Both the position numbers and the translations under genes were made by a program. This document shows positions 26,505 through 35,991 of a stretch of 64,000 bases of DNA, piece by piece. Below the pieces are notes generated by a model. It was not told the DNA's origin, did not search any database, and saw nothing but the letters and a program-made list of their open reading frames with translations. The number at the start of each line of letters is the position of its first letter. The first letter of the stretch is position 1. This stretch comes from Lolium rigidum (lineage: Eukaryota; Streptophyta; Magnoliopsida; Poales; Poaceae): NCBI RefSeq assembly GCF_022539505.1, contig NC_061508.1, positions 68,333,754 to 68,397,753 of the forward strand, read 5' to 3'.

Positions 26505-27240
26505 GAACATATTTTTCATATTCGTATATAATTTGAATTTTATATTCATATTTGTAATTTAATATAGTTTGACCTATTGGAACATCAGTCTTTTTCATGT
26601 TTGTACTGGAACATCAGTGTACTTCATACTAATCAATCATGTACTTGGTACTGAGTAAGCTTGTACTTTTTGATTGATGTTATCCTGTACTTCTTGCAAT
26701 ATATCTTTTTGTTCTTCTTTTTCAATTAGCCTTTTGTGTTTCTTTTTGAGAGAAGTGTTGTACTTCCTGCATATTTTAGGTTGTACTTCTTCCGTATTCC
26801 CCATATAATAATTTTGGGATATATATTTTTTATTGTAGTTCAAGATTCAAAGCTAGTACTTTTTTATTTTATCCGAGTTGTACTTCTTTTGTTTTTACTC
26901 CTGTACTTCCTGGTCATCTTCTATATTTTTAATCATCCTCTGTATCCCCTACAAACTAAAGCTATGATATAAACTTCTTATTGGACTTCATGAATGTAAC
27001 AGTTGTACTTACTTGTATTCCTGCAGATTCATCTATGATATTTTTTTTTTACTTGTATTCCCAGCTTGTACTTACTTGTACTTGAATTCTGTACCTCCTA
27101 GCATGTATGCTTTGTACTTTCTTTTTGCTGGCCTTGTTGTTGAGGCTGTACTTCTTTGATTGACAGGCCAGTTAACGGCCCAGTCGGGCTTTCTGGCCCA
27201 GTAAGCAGGCCGGTACGTGTGCAGCGTTTTGCGGGTGGGA
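26505..27240 (+). other. GTACTTC-rich spacer similar to the Ulp1 upstream region
   Basis: Contains about a dozen GTACTTC/GTACTT copies. Its right part (about 26980-27190, ending ACGGCCCAGTCGGGCTTTCT) is similar to 16785-16930 upstream of the Ulp1 gene. No open frame of note. Confidence 0.6.
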
Positions 27241-27247
27241 CTTTTTA

Positions 27248-27289
27248 GTCCCACCTCGCTAGTTGATCAGCGTGACGAGTGGTTTATAA
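27248..27289 (+). promoter_or_regulatory. snRNA-type USE and TATA box
   Basis: GTCCCACCTCG at 27248-27258 differs at one base from the plant snRNA upstream sequence element (RTCCCACATCG). TTATAA at 27284-27289 follows after 25 nt. In plant snRNA genes this shorter spacing specifies RNA polymerase III (U6, U3, 7SL), while about 10 nt more specifies Pol II. Confidence 0.5.
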
Positions 27290-27312
27290 GGCCGCGTCCC
27301 GACATGTTGCCA

Positions 27313-27440
27313 ACCGTCCTAAATAACTTGCATATGCGCTTACACACGGCGCACCCTTTCTCTGACCGGTGGGCCTATCGATGCCTTGTTTCGACAGTGG
27401 CCAACGTAGTATATGGCCTACCCAGGTGGTCAATTTTTTT
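27313..27440 (+). ncRNA. Candidate Pol III non-coding RNA
   Basis: Begins about 23 nt after the TATA box, the U6-like distance, and ends at the first T-run, T7 at 27434-27440, which would terminate Pol III. The predicted transcript is about 125 nt and GC-rich relative to its surroundings. It does not look like U6, U3, 7SL, U1, U2, U4 or U5 as far as I can recall them. Expression is unknown. Confidence 0.3.
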
Positions 27441-27900
27441 GTATATTTTTGTAATTTTTTGCAGACTTTGTACTTCGTACTGAGTTAACTTGTACTTTCT
27501 AGTAGTATATATTGTACTTTCTAATTTTTTATCTTATTTGTTGCTGATGTATATACTTGAATTTATCTTAATGGTAGTTATGTACTTCCTTGCACTTCTT
27601 TCTTGTACTTCCTTGTAGTTCATTCCTGAACTTCCTTTGTTTTTTGCCGGTAAGACAAATAAGTTGTGTATTCATATATCAAATTCGTGTTGTACTGCCA
27701 TTCGATGTCAGCTTGTTCTTTCTTTCTAATTCATGCTAGATCTTGACGTCTCGGGCCTACCCAGGTCGTCATTTTTTCTGTATATTTTTTGTAATTTTTA
27801 ACAGACTCTGTACTTCCTATTTGAGTAACCTCGTACTTCCTAGTAATATATATTGTACTTCCTACTTTTTATCTTACTGCTGCTGATGTTGCTGATGTAC
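27410..27900. repeat. Local direct duplication of ~150 bp
   Basis: 27410-27560 and 27745-27900 share GGCCTACCCAGGT, a T-rich stretch with GTATATTTTT, GTACTTC motifs and ATATATTGTACTT. The first copy contains the T-run that would terminate the candidate ncRNA. Confidence 0.7.
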
Positions 27901-28267
27901 AGACTTGAAATTATGTTTAATGGTAGTAAACTAATTACTTGAATGGAGTAAACCAAGATCATTTTCCATTACGGATAATTGCTGAATGGGAAGTAAACTA
28001 ATTACAATATCGTAACTTATTTCTATGTTTTTTTATGCTAACTTATTTACTGGTGCTCCTTCTTAGTGTAGGTGGCGTTGGTTCATTTCCTTCATCCTCG
28101 TCTTCCGCTTTGTCATCTTCTTCTATGTCCTCGTTTTCCTCGGCCTCATCTTCCTCTTCCTCTCCCTCTCCCTCGCCATCATCTTCTTCTTCTTCTTCCT
28201 CTCCATCTCCCTCGTCATCCTCTTCTTCCTCATCTTGTTCCTCTTCCTCTTCCTCTTCCTCGTCCTC

Positions 28268-28349
28268 TCCTTCTTCTTCTTCTTCTTCTTCTTCTTCTTC
28301 TTCTTCTTCTTCTTCTTCTTCTTCTTCTTCTTCTTCTTCTTCTTCTTCG
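28268..28349. repeat. (TTC)n microsatellite coding polyglutamate
   Basis: About 26 uninterrupted TTC units inside a longer TCC/TTC-rich tract; read on the minus strand they encode the Glu-rich tail of the FAR1-type protein. Confidence 0.9.
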
Positions 28350-31300
28350 TCCTCTTCCTCCTTCTTCTTTGGTTTTCTTCTTGTTAGCATTTTCTTCTTT
28401 GATTTTCCTTTTAGCTTCAAGCCATTTGTCACGGGGCAAGTAAGAGAGTTGTGGCCTGTTCCATATTTTTTACATCCTGAACACATTTTTCTTCTTGGAG
28501 CTTTTATTTTACTTATAGCAAGTTGTTTCTTTACTCTAGGATCTTTTGGACAAGATCTAGAGTTGTGTCCCGCTTTCATCTTGCATATACTGCACGTGTT
28601 CTTCCCTTCCCTCTTCACAGTCTTCTGCATCTTCTTCTTCATAGCTCCTGGAGGTTTAGAGCCACCAGGTTCCTTATTCCTGCTTCCTTTAGTTTTGGAC
28701 TTAGGTGGTGGTAGTATAACCCTATGCGGCATACTTGTTACCATCGTTGTCGAGCTGATTTTCTTGCTTGGTTAGGACAATCAGGATATGTCTGTTGGGG
28801 TTCTGTCCAAAAGTGAGTTTCTTCAGGCTCAAACTCATCAATATCTGGGCACTGGCCTGAACCATCTTCATCATTATCTGGTGTTGACGAACCCATTGCA
28901 TCAAGTTCGTCATACGGTGACCTGAACCAACTTTTGCTCTTGCCCGTTGTTCTTCGAGCATGTAGCTTTCCGAACAACTTTCATAGCCAGCTGCAGTACT
29001 TCATTCTGCTGGTACAGATACGAGGTTCCATCAGAAGCTTGTGTCTTGTAATCTCTCCTATCAAAAGTTCCTCTATGTCGCGCTCCATTAGTGTACCTTC
29101 TTAGTATGTAACTGACTGGAACGCTATCAACCCTCGGGTGGTCCAGCGGGCATAAAATATGTAGGCGGAAACGATCCTGTTGTGATAAAATGAAGTTTCA
29201 ATCCATCGAAAGCGTAAGAAGTGTAAGGATGGGTGAAACAGAAGTTTAAGTCACAAGGTAACAGAAGTACAAGTTTTTTTTTGTTTTTTTTTATAATGTT
29301 TGTACCTGTGTGTTCCCATAGCAGGCACTCGCACCTGTATTCGCCTCTAATAGGATCTGCAAGTACTCTGAACTGATGGTTTGACCAAGAAAAGTCGTTC
29401 GTTGGTTGGTGATAGGTCACCAGATAATTGTACTCATCAAGTTCAGGGTAGTCCGGGTTTGGTTTTATGCGGAAGAGTGTGCTTTTCTTCGACAGAGCAC
29501 TGCAACTCTTTGAAAACGGTCTTCGTATAAAGTTGCTTGGAATTGATGCTCAAATCCATAATGGGTTCTCTTATTTGTTTTTGGTGAAAAGAGGACACAA
29601 CACATTTTTTAATCTTTTATGAAGAAAAGATAACAAGAATGATAACATGAAGCACAAGATGTGCGGTAAATGTTTTTTAGATTAAGTACTGTATTGCATA
29701 TGTCTTTGAATTTTACTGCTTGTCTCCTTTGGAATATTAGTTTGGTAACTTGTTACGCAAAGCGGTTCGAGTCGAGCTTCTCATTTAACGAGACTACGCT
29801 TTAGGGATGCATTCATGCTTTACGAGCGCTGAGTAGATGTCATTCTTGCGCGGAAGACGTTCTTGAAATAGGCTGAGATCCACTCCTCCACGATTTCCCG
29901 AAGCTGCAACATCATGGGATCATCGTGCGGATTGTATTTGTCAAGTAGATTTCGCCAAGCGTTTTCAAATTCTGTAGGCATGAGTGGCCAATTCAGGATT
30001 GCTGTAAACTCAGCCTTGAAGGTCAAATACTTCTTGTACGGACTCGACAAGTGTAGGTGGAATTTTTTCATCATATGCCATCGGCATAGTTTATGCAGTG
30101 TTTTAAAGAAAACACGAGGGATTGCTTGTGCCATGGACGGGCATTGGTCTGTAAATAAAAAGAAGGTGTCTAGAAATCAGAACATAAGTGAAGCAGGCAA
30201 ATTTGAATTTCGGTTCAGATGTAATATTATTTACTATGCTATATGTTCTCACAGAAAATATGCAAAAGATTGTGCGTAAACAGACCTGTTAAAATTATTG
30301 TGGGCTGCTTCCCATTCATGCACCTTAAGAACGTTACGAACAGACCAATAAAATGAGTCTTCACTTTCATCCCCGACAAGAGCACAAGCAAAAATAGTGG
30401 ACTGCGGGTGATGGTTTACTCCGACAAAGACTCCGAGGGGCATGCTTGTGTCTGTTTGTTTTGTATGTTGTATCAAATGTTATGCAATCCCCAAAATCCT
30501 CGTATGATCCCCTACGGCTTGCGGGAGCCCAAAATATATTCTTTATACGGTTTTCATCATCAAGCTGAAAATCGAAGAAAAACTCTTTGTTGCAAGCTTT
30601 CATCTCGCCAAAGTAAGACGAAGCTTATTAATGTCATCCCTAATATCCTCTTGGGAATTTATTGCCTTCCTGCAATTATATGGACGGAAAGTACGGATTG
30701 CTTTTAGCATGAAGTACAACCATACTACAATCAAAAGTACATGGAAAGATAGACATGCGATAACGGGAATGTTTTTTCACACGTTAAGTACGGAGTTATC
30801 ATAAAGGGAAGTTGAGGTTCACAAACAACTTAAATTCTAAGTTGAAAAGAGCAAAAAGGGTAGAGTGTTGCTTTACCGGTTTAGCAAGTCGCGCCCATGA
30901 AATGTTAAGTACTTGCGCGCCTCCCACCGATGAATATAGGATCGACAAAATTATCCGATGAGTTACATTATTAAAGCTGCGGGAACTTTACAAATTCCAG
31001 CAAAGAAGGGTCGAAATTTTTATGAGAATGTATGAAATTCATCATGCTTGGGGCTTTGAATCATATGGTGGTTGTGTTCGAATTTTATATTCTCAATTAC
31101 ATAAGTATCATCTTCCTTCTTCTTTACTCTAATGCCGGCAGGGCAACCACATCGACTAGTGGTTTTATCACGGCGGCGGTCGGTTCTGCACACGGTGCTC
31201 TCGTAATGACCTTGGCGGTTGCGGTATAGGTATCGATTGGCACCATTGTGCTTGTCCGATTCGACTCCAAAACCAGCATGCCTTGCATATCTGTTGTAAA

Positions 31301-31599
31301 ATATTTTGGCATCCTCGAAATCTTTGAATACCATTTTAATCTTTGGTAATAGATAATGCTGGAAGATCATTATCCTGCAAAAACAAAAAACAATAGTACA
31401 TTAGGCATTTCAATGATAAGCACAAGTATCATAAAACGAGAAAGTACAAGTATAATGTAGCAACAAGTACAAGTGTGATACGAGCAAGATGTTTAGAAAC
31501 TAAATTTCTTCAAATGTACTCACATGGGCTGTAGCGACGTTGCTCCACCGGGTATCTGCTTCTTCTTCGGGGAGTATTGGGCAAGGCGGTGTCACCAAT

Positions 31600-31960
31600 G
31601 ATTTGTGTAACAATGGATCCGACGGGTCACGGCGTGGTAATCTAGATGACGAGGGTCGTACGGGGTCACGAGGAGGCAATCCGGAGGACGAGGGTCGTAC
31701 AGGTGCACGTGGAGGAGGAAATCCGGAGGACGAGGGTCGTACGGGTGCACGTGGAGGAGGAAATCTAGAGGATGAGGGATGTACAGGTGCACGTGGAGGA
31801 GGAAATCCGAGAGGATGAGGGATATACATGTGCACGTGGAGGAGCAAATCCGAGAGGATGAGGGATATACATGTGCACGTGGAGGAGGAAATCCGGAGGA
31901 TGAGGGATGTACGGGTGCACGTTGAGGAGGAAATCCGGAGGATGAAGGTGCTTTGCTGTT
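31600..31960. repeat. 42-bp minisatellite, about 8 units
   Basis: Units of the type GAGGACGAGGGTCGTACGGG followed by TGCACGTGGAGGAGGAAATCC, progressively diverged; two units contain an extra base pair change giving GATATACATG. On the minus strand they encode repeats of PPPRAPVRPSSSGF in the N-terminal part of the FAR1-type protein. Confidence 0.85.
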
Positions 31961-32385
31961 TCGGGTACTTACGGTTCCCTACTAGTCATTTTGTAGGCAC
32001 TAGAATTATGTTGATGCGGAGGATGTGTAGCACCAACCTCAGCAACCTTTCTAGCAGGTCGTCTAGTTGATAGGACACGTGCAATATTCGGGATATGTGG
32101 TGGCACGGCGAGGCCCTGGATTGTAAGGAAATTGTGACGTTGTTTACGCTTCGGCACTTTTGTTCGTATCACAATTTGTTTCGGACTATACATGTACGAG
32201 TCCAATCCATTTGTAAAAGGTGAGTAGCCGGTGACAAAGAAGTTGCGTGGAATTTCGGGAGTAACCCATTGTAGAGGTTTTGGATCAAGCACAACCTCAC
32301 TTCTTTTTTTCGTCTAGCCGTTGATTCATCCTGCGATAGTAGAATATCGAGAGATTTATTCGAATTAGGAATGGCGGTACACATA

Positions 32386-32737
32386 TCACAATTATAACTT
32401 GGATAAAATAACTAGTTCATGAAAAAAAGAGAAGTACTATTATGGACAAAGAGAAGTACAATATAACCAACATTAGCGAGTACAATATAACTAAATACAA
32501 CACTCGAGAGGTTACTAAGTACAACTAGTATAACGAGATAAGTACGGGACAAAAGGATTTACTAAGCTCAACTAGCAAAACGAGAGAAGTGCGAGGTCAT
32601 AGGGATTACTAAGTTCAATTTTTTGCTAAAGTTCATGTGCTGAAACAGAGAAGTACGGTACACGAGGCATTACTAAGTTCAATTTGCCAAGTTGAATTTG
32701 CTAAGTACGAGTCAAAAGGATTACTAAGTACAACTAG
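32386..32737. other. Upstream flank of the FAR1-type gene up to the gap
   Basis: AT-rich with many minus-strand motif copies (AAGTACAA, AGAAGTAC, ACTAAGTACAACTAG) and no gene. The density rises towards the gap, as expected of a subterminal region. Confidence 0.5.
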
Positions 32738-32837
32738 NNNNNNNNNNNNNNNNNNNNNNNNNNNNNNNNNNNNNNNNNNNNNNNNNNNNNNNNNNNNNNN
32801 NNNNNNNNNNNNNNNNNNNNNNNNNNNNNNNNNNNNN
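32738..32837. other. Assembly gap, 100 N
   Basis: Run of exactly 100 N, a conventional placeholder, so the true size is unknown. The right end of the composite element and the left end of the adjoining LTR are lost here. Confidence 1.
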
Positions 32838-33207
32838 TATCAATGCCTACAGGTTGTAGACTAGGGTTTTAGTCGGAAGTAGAGGGCAAGTAGATCTCGA
32901 AGATTTCAGCCGAAAAGTGCTCGACGATATGAAAACTAGGGTTTTGTGAGACAATGAATCGATGCTTTCTTTGTCCCTCGACTCCCCCTATATAGGAGGC
33001 GGAGCCGAGGGATTCGTAATACACAAGTTACGAGTCCGGGAGGGTTTCTAACCCATCCCGCAAGATTACAAGTATTATTTCCTAATACAACTCTAGCTTT
33101 CCTTAATAGTAATTTGGGCTTCCGATTCTCCTTATCCTTCGAGTCATGGGCCTTCATTAAACCACTGGGTACCATCTTCGGCAGGCCCATTGGGGATGCC
33201 TATGTCA
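32838..33207 (-). mobile_element. Truncated LTR of a retrotransposon
   Basis: On the minus strand it begins TGACATAGGCATCCCCAATG at 33207 and runs into the gap. It has the look of an abundant Triticeae LTR, with a TATA-like CCTATATAGG (about 32989-32998) and a polyadenylation-rich 3' part. No internal region is in view; it is a solo or gap-truncated LTR. Confidence 0.55.
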
Positions 33208-33650
33208 GACGGGCCGGTACTAGGGCCTGCGGTGATGGACAATTGCTCCCCTGCAGCGCTCCTACTACTTCCGACATCATCACTAGCTGAAATAAATTTC
33301 ACATACACCATCGGCCGTCCGTACATAGCAGCACCAGGTGTGCTTGCAAACCTCATGTACGTACGCCAATTTGTATCATTTTTTACCTCCCGCAAACCCC
33401 AACGGGGAGGTCCTGTCCTATCATTCCCTTCTACGCAGATAAGAGACTCAACTTGTCATCCTCATGCCACGCATCCCCGACCAAATGGGACTCGGATGCA
33501 TTTTCTTACATCCGCAAATGCTGTGTTAACCATATCTATCACTGTAACTTCCATCGAGTCACAGTTCGAGAAATCCACCCCTCCAAATTCATCACGTACG
33601 ACATCCCCATAGAACACTACCAATTTTTCCCTCGTACCTACCGCACAACC
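33208..33650 (-). pseudogene. N-terminal relic of a Mutator-like (MULE) protein
   Basis: Minus-strand segments VFYGDVVRDEFGGVDFSNC, TFADVRKCI-like text and DTNWRTYMRFASTP with YGRPMVYVKF resemble the N-terminal region of grass MuDR-like proteins. Two stops (near 33465) and a frame change interrupt it. The LTR starts immediately downstream in the reading direction, so the remainder of the gene has been displaced or deleted. Confidence 0.4.
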
Positions 33651-34550
33651 AGATTTTTAAAATAATATTAGTAACATCCTACCTTAAATCATATTCATGT
33701 TTTAATAATTTCGTTACATCAGATATTTTAACATGACATTATGACTTTTTCAAAATTACTACTCATTTATTGTTAAAAAGGATTATTTTACCTATAAGAA
33801 TTCGTCAAACAATAAATTACGCCTCACGATATTTCCAACTAATATCATCCAGCTAACGTGCGTACTCACTTCTTCAATAAATTAGTTCTTTTCCTCATAT
33901 GTTATAATTTCACTCATACATACAATAATACTAGACTAGCAGATATATGCTCCAATCCACCTAAATTCATCCATTTGTTCATATGTTAAAATTTCACTCA
34001 TACATACAATAATACTTCACTAGACTACGCAAATTCAATGTTACATGTCTAATTACTAAAGTAAGATACACTGCAGTAGACAGCAAATGGTAACAGAATT
34101 TGTGCATGTACGAATATAATCAAATATCTCACATAACTCACCTTGATGTATTAGTCCTTCTACTGCCCCTTCATGCACTTAATCACGCACTTAATCACTA
34201 GCTATGCTAATTTTCTGTCTGTTCGTACGAGAGAAGCGAGAGAAGCAAGAGAAGCAGTAGCTGCGCGCGCGTGAGTGAGAACTTGCTCTGTGAGGAGTGA
34301 GCAGCAGCTGCTTTTAAAGCATGCGGAGTCAGACTGCTGAAGCACTTTCGGTGGTCTATTTCTTGTATCTGTCGAGTCATGTCTGCACCAAATGCATGCG
34401 AATCGGGCGAGTTACACCCATACAGCATCGAAATCAGCTGCAGTCCCTCCATTCACGCGCCACAGCCAAAACCATAGCAAAAAAGCAAAGCAATCAGCTG
34501 AAAAGCAATGCGTGGGAATCAGTGCTCGTGGGAATCAGTGCAGCAGGCCT
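33651..34550. other. AT-rich interval without a gene
   Basis: Contains an approximate 80-bp duplication (33897-33940 and 33979-34025, sharing TTTCACTCATACATACAATA). No open frame of note. From 34.3 kb the sequence becomes GC-richer. Confidence 0.5.
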
Positions 34551-34865
34551 GCTGCGTTTGTCGGGCCGGCAGCTGACTTGCCGCCACAGCCGGTGGAGGC
34601 GGGGGGCCATGTCAGCGTGCCGCCCTTGTCCGTGGCGGCAGGGCCCACCTCGGTCGACGGGCGTAACGGCGGGTGACGGCGACCATGAGCGAGCGGACGT
34701 GCCGCCACAGCCCACGGCGGCAGGGCCTGCCGCCACAGCCGGCGGCGGCACCTGCCACGTGTCGGCTGGCGAGCGTGCCGCCATGGCACTTTTGCCATTT
34801 TCACTCACGGTGGTCCTTTTTGCCATTTCATTGGGGCAGGTGGTCCTTTTTGCCAAAAATTCTAG
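34551..34865. repeat. GC-rich block with GCCGCCACAGCC-type repeats
   Basis: Repeated CCGCCACAGCC/GGCGGCAGGGCC phrases and a pair of GGTGGTCCTTTTTGCCA copies at 34809 and 34841. The pattern resembles the end of a DNA transposon, but I could not pair its ends. Overlapping open frames here look like composition artefacts. Confidence 0.4.
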
Positions 34866-35408
34866 TATCATATAGAAGTATCATGTGTATGATACTACTC
34901 TCTCTCACACACAGTTTATTAGGCGTGCGCGTACCCCTAGGTCGCAAATTTGTCAAGTTAGTATTAGTTATATGTTATAAAAAATTATATCATTAGAAAG
35001 TTTAGATGTTCTATTTTCTAATGATATAATTTTTGCGTTATATAATTTAAAGTGAGATGGAGGGAGTACTATATAATTTAAAGTTTGCGTTCTATTTTCA
35101 AATTTGTGACCTGGAGATGCGGGGAATACTAGTAAAGTGAGATGGAGGGAGTACTATATGTTATTATGTCCATAATGCATGGTATCATATACTAGTATCA
35201 TAATCTTCTTATATTAATTGATTTGTAGAATCTCAATGCAAATATATTTATTTGATATTAAATTTTCTAGTATTACGTGCTATGATATGGTATCTACTTA
35301 TGATAGTACTACTATTTCTCATCTTTAATTGCACTGCCACATCAGCTTTATTGCATGCATAGGATGCATGATATACTACCTATGATACTCCTATTATGGG
35401 TAGTCTAA
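34866..35408. mobile_element. MITE split by a second MITE (outer element)
   Basis: Left part TAGTATCATATAGAAGTATCATG and right part ATACTACCTATGATACTCC are partly inverted matches, with the Stowaway-like element between them. The termini are uncertain. Confidence 0.35.
34906..35160. mobile_element. Stowaway-like (Tc1/mariner) MITE, rearranged
   Basis: Contains GTTTATTAGGCGTGCGCGTA near the left end and a central hairpin (AAAATTATATCATTAGAAA paired with its complement). The right side has two copies of GTGAGATGGAGGGAGTACT (about 35050 and 35140), the Stowaway terminal sequence. The duplicated terminus implies an internal insertion or tandem duplication. Confidence 0.6.
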
Positions 35409-35991
35409 GGAGGACAAGCTTAGCTAAAGCCCATGTGAATGCATGTGTACTATGCTGACATGAACATGGTTAGTAGACTTGTAGACAAATAAAACCAAGA
35501 TTTGTCAGTCTTACAATGCAATAATGTCATCCGCATATCAATCCAGAACATGTGAGTATTTGATACTCACACAGTTTCAAACTAATCCCTTGAAGTTCAA
35601 GGTTTGTCCTTTGTCAAAATAATCTAAATTGATTGAGTCTGTAGAAAAAATGTTAATGCCACTAAATTGTCATTATAGATATCAATATATTTTTCTGTGA
35701 AAATCGAGCAATAAGTTGTTATAGTTTCATTACAGATAATCCTAGAACATAGAGGAAAGTCAAACATCTACATGTAGATCCAAAATATTGACGTATTTTC
35801 AGGTTTATTGTCTTAAAATACTTTCACCAAGTTGACATCACCTAACGTTTGAACTTAATCTCAGACATGAATATTTGAGATATTTATATAATGGTCGACT
35901 CGAAACTACAAGTGGCGACCAATAAGCACGGCAAAGACAACTAGGATCCATCTTCTGGTTTCCCTTGCCTTCCATTCCCCGGCCGGTCATT
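35409..35991 (+). promoter_or_regulatory. Upstream region and promoter of the GDSL gene
   Basis: AT-rich, no open frame. A TATA-like TATTTATATAA lies at about 35880-35890, roughly 100 bp before the start codon, which puts transcription start near 35915-35925. Confidence 0.4.

Larger units (their letters stand above)
28043..32385 (-). pseudogene. FAR1-related / MULE-type transposase gene, decayed
   Basis: Reads right to left, convergent with the Ulp1 gene. In order: an N-terminal region (about 32385-31970); a Pro-rich 14-residue repeat (31960-31500); a FAR1-type DNA-binding domain at 31346-31020 (DAKIFYNRYARHAGFGV ... CGCPAGIRVKKKE); a MULE transposase domain (30600-30240, with GDCITFDTTYKTNR, then 30134-29820, with LHKLCRWHMMKKFHLHL); a SWIM-type segment at 29420-29127 (EYRCECLLWEHTG); and two zinc knuckles (CSICKMKAGHNSRSC and CSGCKKYGTGHNSLTC) followed by a polyglutamate tail at 28350-28043. 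FAR1 and FHY3 are domesticated relatives of this transposase. Introns with GT-AG ends are visible (for example 31375-31523). Frame changes at about 31350 and within 30470-30430 break the frame, so this copy is probably inactive. Confidence 0.7.
13908..32737. mobile_element. Putative composite DNA transposon (exonuclease + Ulp1 + FAR1/MULE)
   Basis: The unit is defined by a dispersed motif, GTACTTC (often TTGTACTTCC), seen roughly 50 times by eye in introns and intergenic DNA. From 13.9 to 27.9 kb it is on the + strand. From about 29.2 to 32.7 kb it is almost always on the minus strand (AAGTACAA, GAAGTAC), with one exception near 28996. Such inverted symmetry is what subterminal repeats of CACTA and Mutator-like elements show. 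Inside are a DEDDy exonuclease relic, a C48/Ulp1 gene and a FAR1-type transposase. Ulp1-like cargo in plant MULE and CACTA elements is established. I could not identify terminal inverted repeats or a target duplication; the right end is lost in the assembly gap. It could instead be several elements sharing a repeat. Confidence 0.4.

Noticed and set aside
28035..28775. Ser-rich 246-codon frame on the + strand
   Set aside because: It is the complement of the polyGlu and Lys-rich coding tract of the FAR1-type gene; the minus strand has the zinc knuckles.
32637..32864. 75-codon frame spanning the N gap
   Set aside because: Translated through unknown bases; meaningless.
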